Made by a program: the position numbers and the translations under genes. 64,000 nt of DNA from Chlorops oryzae (taxonomy: Eukaryota > Arthropoda > Insecta > Diptera > Chloropidae). The DNA lies in the NCBI GenBank assembly GCA_020466095.1, contig CM035806.1, positions 138,556,475 to 138,620,474 on the forward strand, written 5' to 3'. The notes below the pieces were generated by a model that searched no databases, was not told where the DNA came from, and worked only from the letters and a program-made list of their open reading frames with translations. Each line of letters begins with the position of its first letter. Positions within the stretch are counted from its first letter, which is position 1. This document shows positions 12,430 through 25,260 of the stretch, in pieces.

Positions 12430-14037
12430 TATTCGTAAATATGTCCAAATAGAATTACTAGCCACAGTTTTGGCATCATCTCTTTACGATTGCAGGCAAT
12501 TATAGATACGGCTGGCAGCACCTTCGAACCATTTCTCTTCCCTTAGGGGTTTTATTAAAACTGCACTTCAAACGACTCCCTCAATGGTAGATTCACAACC
12601 ATCAATTACCAAATTAACACGACACGTTTTAAACGTACTACTATGTATAGTAGGCATCATTGTTAGTTTCGATAAACAAGTTAATTTTTTAATGCGTCAT
12701 TTTATAATCCAAGTGAACGAATTTATTGAAATTTTATCAGCATTGCGTTGCAGACAACCATTAGTCGATAGTTTCGAATATCAATAAATAGTGGAAAAAG
12801 TTACAACTATTGATACTATCGATAGTGCCATCTTTAGTTTGCCAGCTATAGTATCGATAGTGCCATACATTTTATTTCATCTGTAACATTCAGTCGTGCC
12901 AGCAAGTACCAAAAAAAAAAGTGGAAAAATTCCAAATGGAAATAAAACATTAAAATGGATATATTAAATGTAATTGGCTAAATCATGGGATTTAAGAAAA
13001 TTTCACGTTTGACATTTTAAATCAAGACCATTTAAATGTTGTTCTTAAATCTCGTGATTTAGACATATTTAAACAACAGCCTATAAATTATAAAAGAAAA
13101 TATAGACCTCCCTGACATAGGTATTTTAAATATTGTTGGAAGCGTGGGGTTTTCGCTTTTTTTTTTTTTTTTTTTTTTTTTTGGCCCCCTCCCCCCTTCA
13201 TTAAATGCTGGGTACGCCCTTGCTGTAATACGTTTAAGACTTAACTGAATTTTTGTTTTCCACACTTCGAAGTAAACCGAAAAGAAAAAAAAATAATAAT
13301 AATAAGATAAAATTAATTGAATTTTCAATTTAATAGAAATGGCTTTACACATGCAAAAGAAAAAATTTTCCCCTATTATAATTAGAGTGTGTGAAAAAGG
13401 CCAAGCCAACAATAAAGTCCGCTGAACAGTTGCAATACAACAATTTCATGTTTATAAACATGCTTGTGCGTGTTGGAACTGCTTCTGGTATACAAAAATA
13501 TGCTATGTATATATTGTACATATAAACTGTAAAAGACAACAACAAGAAATTTCGAAATAAAAAAGGAACTCCTTTAACTGCAGCATAAAATAAATCATAA
13601 GAAACTGTTGCAGTCCAACCCACTCTAGGTGTATATGATTTTGGATACGTTTCTATGTGTGTGTGTGTGTGAGAGTGTGTGTGTGTGTGTGCAAATCATG
13701 TTCGCATGTGTGAGTAGGAATGTAACAACTCGAAACTGTGATCACTGTTTATTTGTTCAGTGCCAAAGTGCAATTAGTGCAAGAGTTATGCCCAACAGGG
13801 GCGAAAGAGAAGGCATGAGAATAAGCAAAACAGAAATTGGCGCTCGCAAAAGTTTAGCTGGAAAATATTTTGCAATAATTTATGATTATAAAAGTTCATT
13901 TTTCTCTTCCTTGTTTTTTTGTGCGATTGTTGTTATTGTTGCATGAAAGTAGCTGGAGTATTGTCATACCGAAACACCTACACACGGCGGCACAAACATA
14001 TGAATGCATGCGTCAGGATAATGGTGCAATGCAGTTC

Positions 14038-14085
<48 letters not shown>

Positions 14086-16210
14086 TACAATTTATCCCTT
14101 TCACACTCTCTAATTTCCTCCGCCTTCGCTCTCATACTCCCTCCCCCTCTCTCTACGTTCCTCTGCATTGTAGCGCCATTGGGAATAATCGCTCCGTGGA
14201 ACCGCAAAAAAGGGCATAAAAGTAAATTGATTGCAATGCTGAAAGTCCTTTTTTTGGAGGAGAAAAAGGTCAAAAAATAACATGAGATAAACTTAATTTC
14301 CCTCTAGCGAGGAAGAGAACACACACACACACACACACAAACACTAGTAGTACTAAAAATTTATGTAGAAATCATTTAATTTTTATTTACTTATTTTTCA
14401 TAATCAAAATTTAGAGCCACGATAAAACGCGGAATTCTGCATTCAAAAGTAAACGGAACTGTCGGAATCGAGAGCATACTTTCAGGAGCTTAATGATAAC
14501 GCTGTGCTTGAAAAGGGTACTTTTTTACCGATAACATTGAGATAAATCTCGTGAACATAATTGAGGGGCGTTGAATTCAGTCAATTCCGTTTTTTTTTAG
14601 ATTGGCTCTAGTTTTTAAGATATCGCGGTTTAAAAATTATGAGTAACTTCATTTAAAAATTATATATATATGCTGCTATATATTTATGACATACATGATA
14701 ACGTTAATTACTTGTATTTAGTAGAATATCCGTTCAACACTTCGTTGTAATCGCAATGGTAATTGGTATTTTTTAAGTGCTTATTTTCAATTTCCATCAC
14801 ATTTATTAAAAAATTGAAGCATACTTTTAGGGGAAGTAAAATTGTTGACTCGATTTTTTTTATATATGTACTTGTATATTTTTTCAGTTTAAAGAGACTG
14901 CTATCCGTTAACTGGACTAAGCCGGTTAATCTATTTTTGACGATTTTTACTTTCGTGGAGAAAGAATTTAAGACTGGAAATGACAATAAAATCAAAGTGA
15001 CGAAAAAACTTTTTTTAAACTTTCAATGGAGTCAATTCGACATTAACCTTGCTCAACAAAGCGTTGAGATTGAAATATCTAATTAATTCTTGGAATTCAT
15101 TTCGAAAAATCTTGAACAATCAGTTTTTGCTCCAACGGTTTTATTCTTATTCATTTTTTTAAATGGGAATCCACAATTTCCCATAAAAACATTAAAGGCT
15201 CTCTTTTATCATAAAAAAAAAATTTTTTTTTTTCGTAGTTCTCATATTTAGTTGAATTTCTTTTGGTTGAACAAGCAAAATCCGACAATTGACATAAATT
15301 TCTATAAAACAAGAGAAAGAAAATGAGCAAGCGAGCGTAAGAGTGAGAGTAAGAGACACTAAAAGCTCGAAGCGTGTAGAACAAAGAAAATTAAAACTAA
15401 TCAGTAAACTAACTACAGTCAGTCATTTCCGACTGCCATTGTAGGATGGTTTTTTTTTCTTCTTCTGAGACTTCCTTCATTCTAATTTAGCACCTTGAAT
15501 ACATTCAAATACGACAAGGTTTTAATTACTTAATTTTTTTTCAAATCTTTGAAAAAAATTAGATGGACGCAGTATTCACTGTGCATTTTTGAAAATGGCT
15601 AAAAATTTTAAGAAGCTCTGGAGAAAAAAAAGTCCCTCACATTTTGTTTTGAGAATCCCGAAAACATATAGTAAGCATAGCAAGATCCCTGGGTCTGACA
15701 TTTTTTTTTTTTTTTTGTGGGGCTGTGTTATTTAACAATCATCGCAACCGATGTAGTCGGTCCCCAAAGTGGATTCTGTTAGCGCTCCTGGACTTAAGAA
15801 AAAACAGCTAAGTAAAGAAATTTTTCGGCAGTCAGAAATCTGAAAGAAAGAAATCTACAACGGTAGAATTGAATAAAAAACAAGATATTAAAATTGCATT
15901 CAAAAATAATCTAAAATAAACTAAAATTTGTGGAAAAAAGAAATGCGAAGGTTTTCATTAGAAAAGGTGAAATCGTTGAAAATAAGCTTTTAAAAATCCC
16001 GCATCCCTCTTTAGATCATGTTTGGTTGTGTCCTTTACACTTATTAAGCAAATTGCGAGATAACAAATTTACCATGGAATACCAAAAGGCATGAACAGTT
16101 ACATAGTGAAGGGCAGAACCTCGGAACATGGAGGCACTATGAAGAAGCACGTAACTAAAGGAAGACGAACATTCATACCATTCATAGGCAACCTTTAGAA
16201 GATAGCCAGT
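12430..16210. other. Gene-free stretch rich in simple repeats
   Basis: No gene is seen. TATCGATA-type motifs cluster near 12815-12862. Poly-T near 13158-13182. TG repeats near 13661-13692. A CT run followed by an AC run at 14041-14086. AC repeats near 14322-14340. Poly-T near 15700-15716. The frames over 13629-14280 read Leu/Ser or Thr/His repeats of the microsatellites on both strands and are not genes. Confidence 0.6.
14039..14088. repeat. Compound CT/AC microsatellite
   Basis: About fifteen CT units are followed directly by about seven AC units. Open frames through it encode only the repeat dipeptides. Confidence 0.95.
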
Positions 16211-16214
16211 TTAA

Positions 16215-16958
16215 GGGGACCTTCTGGTCTAGAGCACGAAAATTTGGGGTATTTTAATGATTTTTTTTTTGGTATTAAGCCAAATAAAAAACGATTTTCT
16301 AAGTATGCAGGCTTATTATATTCTTTATTGACAAAAAATAAAAATGTTGTTGTAATTTTTTTTTTTTTTTTTTTTGTATTTTAGAAATGGCGTTGAAGTG
16401 GACACTCTTTGAAAAAGTACCTCCGTGGTGTGAAAGATTTTGGCAGTTGTGGTAATCGGAAAAAAAAAACAAAAATATGTTATTAATCAGAATGAATGCG
16501 GCTATGGCAGGAACTAGAATAAAAAAAATTTTTTTTAAATTGACAAAATGGCGCAATTTTTTATTTCAACCATCAAAAACTCCCCTTTTTTTGACAATTT
16601 TTTTGATGAAAAAATATGAAGTTCTTGAAATAAAAATTCGATTCTAGTTCGGACCATAGCCATTGATGTTATGAATAATATATAAAAATTCCACACAAAT
16701 CGGTTCGATGGTTTTTTTGTTTTCATTCACACCAGGTCAAAAAAAGTGGTTTTGAGATAAACGCGTTCAAATTTGCTTTGATCAAGCGCGCTGCGTGCTG
16801 TCTCTACCTACTAAAACTGTAGGAAAGAAAATATTGTCAATATCTTCACGAAACTTTGCCAGCATATTCTTAAAACTTTTAAGTTAAAAGTCTATTCTTC
16901 CGAAATATATAAAAATAAAAAAATCAATTTTCAAAAAATTCTAGACCAGAAGGTGCCC
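16215..16958. mobile_element. TTAA-flanked inverted-repeat element
   Basis: Terminal repeats GGGGACCTTCTGGTCTAGA (left) and the near-perfect complement TCTAGACCAGAAGGTGCCC (right) are bordered by TTAA on both sides (16211-16214 and 16959-16962). A TTAA duplication is characteristic of piggyBac-type DNA transposons, although the terminal bases are not the usual CCY. The 744 bp interior is AT-rich and encodes no transposase, so it is non-autonomous. Confidence 0.75.
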
Positions 16959-16962
16959 TTAA

Positions 16963-18563
16963 CATATGTAGCTCAAATAGATATACGACTGTATTGTAGC
17001 TACTTGGACTTCCTGAAAAAAAGCTTAACTCGAAACGCGTAACAATTAAAGTCTTTTAAATATATACGATTGTACATCCGTCCACATGAACGTGTATCCT
17101 TCGGTATAGGTTGTTGCTGAGCGCAGTGCAAGTGCATTTAGTGTTCCACTCTATCCTTATTTTGAAAAAGTCTCACAATCGCTTACCAAATGGTAAGAGA
17201 AAAGTGCACACGAGCCGAACTTAATTGAGTCGAACGAAATGAAATGAAATAAACGAATTTAAATTGGAATCTTGAATTGCTAAATGCAAATAATTGCATT
17301 TAATATATTTAAATGAAAAGTGAATTACGCTCGTTCGTTCGTTATTTCGTTCATTCATTCATTCATTCATTCATTCATTCACAATAGAATTTTGAAAGCT
17401 CATGCTACGTTAATGTGTTGTGATGTGTATATAAATGGGCAAGTTTAGTCGTACCCAGCGGGAAAAGCCCGCCAGACATCAGTGGCACCAAGAACTTCGA
17501 ATACGTGTCCTTTTAAATGAAATGTCTCTCCCTTTTTCTCCCTCTTTCACCCTTTCCCACCCTTTCTCACCCTCTCTCTTCCGTCTTATCTATGTGTCTT
17601 AAGTTTTTTCTATGTCTCTCTGATAGGTCTCAAATTTTTAAGCTCATAAGCTATTCCTGGAACAATGACAGGAACACAAAAGAAACGAGAAAAAAAGACA
17701 CTGTCACGTATCTGACACCGATGACTAAACTTAAGAATTTTTCACACAGCAAGTTTATTCCTATTGGGTCCATCTATTCATATGCTCAGTTTTGCGTATT
17801 TGATCCTTTTTTACGTGTTTGGAATGCGATAAACTTCTAAAATGGCTTATCATAAGGAAAATGAAGAACCTTGTGTAATTACTGTATCATGCGAGAAAAT
17901 TTTAGTATTACCAAGGCCTGTTCAATTGGTTCTAAGTTGTTTTTTTTTTTTTTTTTTCTTGAGAATAAAACGTATGCCTTGAATTACTTTAAGGTATACC
18001 TAATAAAAACATGTGCTTGAAAATTCGAAAGCGTTTTTATTAACTAACGTGTATTAAGAAATACAACCAAAGACGTCCTTAAAAGTCCGCATCGAAAGCA
18101 ACTGAATTCATTCTTACTGAATAACGGAAGTAATAAAACTTTAAAAAGTTATAAATAATTCAAATAAAAAAGTTACCGAAAGAAAAGCTACGAGGGGTCC
18201 TTTAAAAAGTTTGATGACTCGGTAATAAAATTTAACGATTTAAACTTCTGACTATGATTTCAAGAAAGCTCTCAGAAGTGAAAGTATTCCGTGTATAAAT
18301 TTCAAAAAAAAAAAAAAAAAAAAAAAAGTAATCAAATAAATAAATATAAATTTGAAGTAAATGTGAGTAAAAACTTTTGCGTGTTCTAAATCGCTCTTGC
18401 CGATTACTCGAACATGAATATGAAAATTAAAATTCGAAAGAATAAACTTCTGGGGAAAATATTGGCAGCCTTCAATTACGAAGAGTGAATTCCGTTTAAC
18501 TTTTGAGTTCCAGTTAAACGGAAAGGTTAAACAATTAAAATTCCGGAAGAGTGTTTGATTCTC

Positions 18564-18610
<47 letters not shown>

Positions 18611-19230
18611 GCTCACTCTTCGTCGCTTTCTTTCTCATTCGAAAATAAACGCGATGAACAACGCAACAGAAATTACTTTAGCAAGAAGTTTCGTATGAAA
18701 ACGCCTGAGGATATGCAACTGATTTTACGTGATCATACGAACTAATGTACTTGTGCATATCATTTCCTGTGTACGTTAGTTGCGTAAGTTATCTCTACGA
18801 ATTGAGGGTATGTGTAAAAGTGATGAACAGTATTAATGTAATAATGTTGTTTTTGTTTACATTTGCGGTTAAAGGTTATACAAAAAGTTTTCAAGAATTG
18901 AAGAACGCTACAGAATGTTGGAAAGAAGAAAAATATTTCGGCAAAAGGCAGTTAAGAATGTTTAGATGGCGTGAAAAAACAAAACCGAAAATCAAAAGAA
19001 CTTGAACTTTTTATTTACTTGAACAGACTTAAACGAAGTCTTGAAATCTTTGCTTAAAGTCTTGAACGAAACATTCAAAAGCTTTCAGTTTTTCGTGACT
19101 TTAAGCAGATGGAAGTAAATATACAAAAAGAAAGTAACTACAAAATGCAATTTTTATGAAAAAAAAAAAACGATATAAAGTGAATGTGAAGGAATTATGT
19201 ATTCGTATAGGTATTTATATCTTACCCAAT
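16963..19230. other. Gene-free stretch with simple repeats
   Basis: No gene is seen. Tandem ATTC units lie at 17347-17381, poly-T at 17939-17957, poly-A at 18305-18327 and a CT-rich run at 18560-18612. The Ser/Leu-rich frames near 18551-18638 are microsatellite translations. Confidence 0.6.
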
Positions 19231-19239
19231 AAGCCAGAT

Positions 19240-19500
19240 GATAGCATTTATGATATCATTATAATAGCATATTGTCGGGAATTTGTATCACATTTGACTA
19301 TAATATATGATTCATATATGATATGCTTTTCGTTCTACAATCCACCCTCATATATGATATCATATATATTATTGAAATGATATTATTTATGATTCTCATA
19401 GAAAGCACTCATATATGATAGTACATATGACAACCATATATGGTATACAGATTTAATATTGTATATGAATATCATATATGAGTGTCCTATACACAGAGAA
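19240..19500. repeat. ATATGATA palindromic AT-rich tract
   Basis: Many overlapping copies of TATATGATATCATATAT-like palindromic words, spaced irregularly. The same vocabulary returns at 21010-21330. There is no coding capacity. It may be an expanded microsatellite-derived satellite or the interior of an AT-rich foldback. Confidence 0.7.
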
Positions 19501-19515
19501 AACGATACCACATAA

Positions 19516-19880
19516 AATGTCGGGTATGATCCCTGCTCCAGCGAGCGTCGATTTCTTTTTTTTTTTTTTTTTTTTTTGGAAAAGTATATAAGAGGCCGTT
19601 TCCACTATAGCCGCATCTTGCTTTCGCATCTTCAAGATGCGAATTTTTGAGATTGGTGTTTCCACTAGAATTTTGCATGTAGCATCTTTCAAATCACCTG
19701 ATTTTTGTTTACAATGGATATGCGCATGTCCAGCACACTCGCTCGCCTTCATTGTTTTCATTGAAACAAAGAAGTTTGATAAATTGTATTATAATTTGAA
19801 ATGGTTTTCTTACATTTCTTCTTGGTTTCCACGGCCATTCCTGCTGAAAATTAATGAAATGCTGGTTATTCACATATGTT
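19516..19880. repeat. Direct duplication, copy 1
   Basis: The text from GTCGGGTATGATCCCTGCTC through CCGCATCTTGCTTTCGCATC, TGCATGTAGCATCTTTCAAA and CATGTCCAGCACACTCGCTC is repeated in the same order and orientation at 20355-20740. This copy looks the cleaner of the two. The ORFs over it (19637-20155 +, 19918-20193 -) have no recognisable domain. Confidence 0.85.
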
Positions 19881-20354
19881 TTAAATTAAAACAATTGTTA
19901 TTTCATAAATTCGGGAATCACTGGTCTAAAGTGTCAGTGTGTTTGGTCATCGGTACAAAAAGAGTTTTAAAATGGGTAAAATTTAGTCGTGAAACATTTA
20001 AATTGATGACAAAAGCTCGGCAATCATTGTCTATCTCGCGCCAAACGTTTATGAATGTGAATTTTACACGTTTCAGGATATGGTCGTTGGGGACATATAA
20101 TGGCCAGATGAGCATTATGAATGAAAAATATGATCGGGAAATTGTACGAATTTGAATGAATTTTGCTAATATATCATCTTCTTCCATCGTCATTATTGTA
20201 TCATTAAATAATATTCGGCGACCGATGACATATTAAATTTCGTTTCATTGAAAGATAATTGAATTTCTTATTGACATTTCTTTTCTATACAATATATTAG
20301 TATTTGAAGTACGAGTTTATAGTTCCTACATCAGTTGATAAATCGATAGCAAGT

Positions 20355-20740
20355 AGTGAAATGTCGGGTATGATCCCTGTTCCAGCGAGCGTCGATTCTT
20401 TTTTAATTCATTGATGATGAACTCAAATTTTAATTCATTCATTTTTTTTAGTATAAAGGAGTGCCAGTTTCCACTATAGCCGCATCTTGCTTTCGCATAT
20501 TCAAGATGCGAGTTGAGATTGGTGATTCCACTAGAATTTGCATGTAGCATCTTTCAAATCACCTGATTTTTGTTTACGAACTGGATAGCGCATGTCCAGC
20601 ACACTCGCTCGCCTTCATTGTTTTCATTCGAAACAAAGAAGTTTGCAATCAAATTGTATTACTCAATCTCGAAATGGTTGTGTTGAACATAAATTCATTC
20701 TTGGTTATCCACGCATTCATTCTGCTGAATGATTACTGAT
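20355..20740. repeat. Direct duplication, copy 2 (degraded)
   Basis: Same blocks as copy 1, about 840 bp downstream. Beyond position 20570 it differs by many small insertions of one to four bases as well as substitutions. The insertion-rich pattern is compatible with an unpolished long-read join, or with an old tandem duplication. Confidence 0.8.
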
Positions 20741-21009
20741 TCAATCAAAAATGAGTCACTCGTTTACAGCTCTGGTTTTAATAGATATGTGCTGTTAGAA
20801 TCGATAGATAATAGGAAAAATATCGCATTTTCTTCGCATCTTTGAAAGATGATTTGAATTGAACTTGCTAGTTTTGTTATATTATGTACACTGCAAACAA
20901 CTTGCATTAATATATATATAGCGGCATCTTATTCGATCTATCCAATATATTTATATAGATGCATATATATGCAGTGTTTCTTAATAGTGATATTATAAGC
21001 CTCATAATT

Positions 21010-21330
21010 TAAGACATTTACATTATCATTAAATATACTGATATAATGATAGAATCATTATAATGATCATTTTTATAAATGATATCTATAATATTATAGA
21101 TATCATTAATGATATCATATATAATATTTATCATATTATAGATAATATATATGATATTATAAATTATATCTATAATATTATAGATAACATATATGATATT
21201 ATATATGATTTCTATCATATTACAGATAACATATATCTTATTATGTATGATATCTATCGTATTATATATAACATATATGATACCATATGTGACAACTGTC
21301 ATATTATTATCCATCTAAACAATCATATAT
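21010..21330. repeat. Array of near-palindromic AT units
   Basis: About ten units of roughly 25-30 bp built from GATATTATAGATAACATATAT-like words, each close to self-complementary. Both strands therefore stay open and give Ile/Tyr/Asn/Asp repeat peptides (21018-21314 - and 21063-21332 +). These are artefacts of the repeat. Strong cruciform or hairpin potential. Confidence 0.85.
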
Positions 21331-21340
21331 AATGACATAT

Positions 21341-21584
21341 CGCACACTAATCACTAAATCGGCTCAACTCAAAATTTTGCATTTCTCGGGCAAACAGCTT
21401 TTAACTCTCAACGCCTGTAAAATCAATTTCCTTTTAAATTTATATTATTCTTAATTAACTGCAGAATCAATAAATTTCAATGTTAATTTTCCAAGTGCTC
21501 ATTTTCCTGCAGTAAAATGTTGGCGAATATGAAAAAATTGATTGAAAAAATTTTGAATTGTGCCAGTTTAGTGAATAGTGTGCG
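21341..21584. mobile_element. CGCACACTAATC MITE, copy 1
   Basis: A 244-bp element with inverted ends CGCACACTAATCACTAAATC and its imperfect complement ending TAGTGTGCG, bordered by ATAT on both sides. A second copy in the opposite orientation lies at 32315-32559. No ORF. The superfamily is not certain; TA or ATAT target preference is visible. Confidence 0.85.
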
Positions 21585-22439
21585 ATATATGATAACTATT
21601 ATCTTTGTGTTTATTGGGTTGTTTACCTTTTCACTTATTTATACCAAAATGAGTCAAAATAAATAGGAATCGAAAATTGAAATTGGAAAAGCCTTTGCTA
21701 CTTTACTGCTCTATTATTTCAGAAAATCCGTTATCCTCCTGAGCGATTGTAATTCCATTCCGATAGAAACGAATTCACACACACTCAGACAGCACATGCA
21801 CACACAAAATCGTTCGGATTGCACTTTTCAGCGGATTCTGTTTAGGAATTTTCGATTTTTGTAAGCAATTTTCTCGCATTGTAACATGTTCACACCAATA
21901 ACACCAAACTTCAAACCCATTAGAGCACTTCATTACGCATGGCAATGGCATCAAAGTCATTGAAATCAATCGAAGTCACTTAAATCTCATCAACAGCTCT
22001 GTCCTCAAGAACTCTGTCCTCAATAACTCTATCCACCCTTTTGACCCTTATGAATCGTGCGCATTGCTCTGTGAATAGTCTCAAAATTATGTATTCCAAT
22101 TGAAAAGAAAAACTTTGAGAATTCATATTTATCAAAAATAAATACAATGCTTTTAATTTCCTATTAGGATATCGATTTTCATGGCGCATTTCCATGCAGT
22201 CGAATGTTCGCAAATAGTAAATAAAATTCGAAATCACGTACATTTAAGTCATAAGTCATGGGATATCGATTTATTTGGAGTATTTTCGTTTTTCCCTGGC
22301 CCCCTCGCTATTAGTGAGGGCACTCCATTCGGCAACGTTGGAAAAGTAATTTGATTAAGAATTTTTCGTAACCGATTTTTACAGATTTACTTTTTAAGCG
22401 TGCTTCAGATCGCTTTGAGCCATTCAAGTTAATCGAATG

Positions 22440-22800
22440 AAAAGTTTTTTTTTTTTTTTTGCTTTCACATATTTATTTATTTTTTAAGCTTTAAAAGCAG
22501 AGACCGCAACAATTATAAGATTTATTATAAAAATTACAATTTAATAGTAACTTCAGAACTCTTTGAAGGAAATTAAAAAATAAATATTATATCATAAATT
22601 TATGTAAAAATTGAAAAATATCTTTTAAATCGTAAGATTTATTCATAAATCATAGAATCAGTTTTATATTTTGATTTTTATTTTAAAGTCAGAAACTGAG
22701 CATTATTTTACAATACTTATTTTGAAATCGAAAAATAATTACCAGGGAAAATCAATTTCTGATTTTTATTTTTTCGCTGGAAAATAAAACTTAAATTTTG
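22440..22800. repeat. Left arm of large AT-rich inverted repeat
   Basis: Blocks such as CGTAAGATTTATTCATAAAT, AAAGTCAGAAACTGA and ATACTTATTTTGAAATCGAA reappear as reverse complements, in reverse order, at 24950-25260. The arms are imperfect and separated by about 2.2 kb. A further partial copy in the right-arm orientation lies at 25500-25800, and a related AT-rich block at 24560-24800. Confidence 0.65.
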
Positions 22801-22820
22801 ATTTCTATTTCTTTTTGCTT

Positions 22821-23346
22821 ATAGCTTGTTCTCACGGCGTTGTGAAGCAAGTGTTTCGGTTATCTGAAGCGAGATTCAGATTTACCCGTTCTCATGGTGC
22901 AATCTTGCTTCGTTCCAGTGATGCCAACATAGATATTTTGCACTTTCTATTGCTAACAGTTGGCAGCACTGCTTTGTTTTGACTGTTGGTTTTTATTTAT
23001 TATCGTGAGCAAAAGCTTTGGTTGTTGCGGAATGGAGATAAATTGTAAGTTAATTGTTATGCATAATATATTTTTAAAGAATGCATCTTTTTACCCGGGT
23101 TTGTTTATTTTTCTATCTCTGTTGTCATTTATTTCCCACTATTTCCGATTATTTTCGATAACAAGCAGGGTTGATATCAAATTTAACTTGCTTCGCTACT
23201 TGCTTCGAACTGAAGCAAGTAGAGATAGTGCTTCGGGCTGTCAAAAATTTGTATGGCGAAGCGCTTGCTTCGCAGCTTGCTTCGCCTGCGAAGCGAGAAT
23301 GAAAGCCGAAGCACTTGCTTCACAACGCCGTGATGAAACAAGCTAT
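22821..23346. mobile_element. Inverted-repeat element with GAAGCAAG subrepeats
   Basis: Left end TAGCTTGTTCTCACGGCGTT and right end complement (AACGCCGTGATGAAACAAGCTA), giving arms of about 35 bp. The interior is filled with direct and inverted CTTGCTTCG / CGAAGCAAG words, near 23190-23310. The flanks are AT-rich and a TA-type duplication is possible. The 140-residue plus-strand frame at 22960-23382 crosses the element and its right end, so it is not a gene. Confidence 0.75.
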
Positions 23347-24330
23347 TTAAGAATAAAAATTAATTTAAATGATAACTTTTAATTATATACACGTATATAA
23401 TATCTTTATATCTTCTTACATATAATATATAAAAAAATAATAAAAAACGTGTTTTTGTGTCGTCGCTAAATGGCCAAACGCGGCATCCGATTTTATTCAC
23501 AACTTCAGGATTCATTGGGGATGGTCTGTGAATGGTTTATGTCAAGTTTGAACGAAATCAGTCCGCAGTGGTTCTCACAGTCGAAATCTGACCATAGCAG
23601 CGATTCGTGTCACCCGATTTTATTTAAAATTTCAGAGTTCGTTAGGGACGGTCTGTAGATAGTTTATATGAAGTTTGTCCGAAACCGGTGCACAGTGATT
23701 TTCAAAATTTTTGATATTACATTTGGCAGCTGAAAACAGTGCTCTATTATGGTGCATACTATTTAAGAGATGATTAGAACTGGAGTAATGCCCGAAATGT
23801 TGAAACTTTTCTTTTGGAAAAAGTGAATTTTTTCTACTGGGCCGATCTTCAATCAATAACGGGGAAAGATCGGCCATTACCACAATTCACGCCATTCGCG
23901 AATTTTTGACTTTCATTATTTTGAAGAAAAAAGTAGGCTCTAATTTGAAAAGAATGACTTTACCACAAACCGCGAAAATTGAATGGTAACTGCACAGAGA
24001 AATTGACAAATTTTAAACCATTTAGCTTGAAATTGTGAAATGGGTATCGTGTCAAAGCTGTTAACGCGTAGATAAATGTACGATATTATTTTGAAAGAAT
24101 GGCTTCACAAATAAGTTCTTTATTACGGTACAATTTGACCATGACCACCAATCGCGAAATTTTGCAAAATTTTATTTTTTTCCATTGTGCCATAAGAGAG
24201 AATTATATATGGCTGCTATATTCACGATTCAAAATGATGCAAATTATATTTTGCAAAATTGCACGAATGGTGGCTATGGCCAAAGTTTAACTGTAAGAGG
24301 ACTTTATATCTAGCTGCGAAACACTCAATT
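23347..24330. other. No gene seen
   Basis: Contains two similar blocks about 130 bp apart ('CCGATTTTATT..ACTTCAG' near 23489 and 'CCCGATTTTATTTAAAATTTCAG' near 23612, each followed by a GGGGATGGTCTGT-like text). This suggests an old internal tandem repeat of an unidentified element. Confidence 0.4.
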
Positions 24331-24545
24331 CAATATAGTGCAAATCAATTTGTGACCGACAGACAGACAAGGCTAGATCGACTCCTCTGGTCACCCTGAT
24401 CAAGAATATATATATAAATATGTATATATATATATATATATAAATGTCTATATCTATCGCGACTCCTTTAGTCTGTTACAAACTCCGTGCCAAACTTAAT
24501 AGGTATACCCTTTCCTTCGGAAAAGTGTAATATAGGCTTCCCAAA
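24330..24545 (-). mobile_element. HINE/DINE-1-like fragment, third family
   Basis: Contains GACCGACAGACAGACAAGGC, CTAGATCGACTC, CCCTGATCAAGAATATATAT and a terminal GTTACAAACTCCGTGCC..GGTATACCC block. This is the minus-strand order of the block structure known in Drosophila DINE-1/HINE elements. An AT dinucleotide run lies inside at 24402-24444. Termini are not fixed. Confidence 0.55.
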
Positions 24546-24949
24546 AATTATATAAGTAATACTGATCAAATTGATTTTTATTTCTGAGCGAAAAAAAATT
24601 CTAATTAAATTTTGATTGTAAAAGATCAAAATCGAAATTTAAGTGTTATTTTTAAGCGAAAAAATAAAAATCAGAAAATGATTTATAATTTTAAGCGAAA
24701 AAATATAAAACGAAATTTAATATCAGTCCCTGATAATTACTTCTGATAATTAATTTAAAAATCAAAAATAAAAATTGATATTGCATATTTTTCGAACGAA
24801 ACAGCATATTGGAAAAAAATGTTTATGTATCATTGCAAGGCTGTTGGCGTGACAGGTAATAGCTCAGACATTACCCTTACAATACCGGTCCATTTCCTTT
24901 TGCCCATACGATTTCCTACTTAGGTTTTGCATGAATAGTAGCTGGAAAA

Positions 24950-25260
24950 TCAGGCTGGAATTTCCCAAGTAATTTTCAGAAATAATTATTATGTTTCGAT
25001 TTCAAAATAAGTATCGTAAAATAAGACTTATTTTCTGACTTTTAAACAATAATCAAAATATAAGACTTATTCTATGATTAATAAATAAATCTTACGATTT
25101 GGAAGATAATTTTCAATTTTTATAAAAGTATTAGAAAATAAGTATTAAATTTTAATATGTTAAAAAAATAGAAATTAATACTTCAATTTCAATTTTTAAA
25201 TAAAAATTACAAATTAAGTTTTTTCTATTTTTGAGGTATTCCATATATCAGGGATCGCAA
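24950..25260. repeat. Right arm of large AT-rich inverted repeat
   Basis: Reverse complement of 22440-22800 in block order (TTTCGATTTCAAAATAAGTAT, TTTTCTGACTTTTAAAC, AATAAATCTTACGATTTGG). The palindromic word AATAAGACTTATT recurs within it and at 25590-25680. Confidence 0.65.

Noticed and set aside
12815..12862. Cluster of TATCGATA motifs resembling DRE/BEAF promoter sites
   Set aside because: No gene start was found nearby, and similar palindromes fill hAT-3 at 38120-38180 and 39105-39175, so a repeat origin is more likely than a promoter.
13629..14280. Several overlapping ORFs of 60-130 residues on both strands
   Set aside because: They translate TG, CT and AC microsatellites (Cys-Val, Leu-Ser, Thr-His runs) and show no domain or codon pattern of a gene.
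21018..21332. Ile/Tyr/Asp-rich ORFs on both strands
   Set aside because: Self-complementary AT repeat keeps both strands free of stops; not protein-coding.
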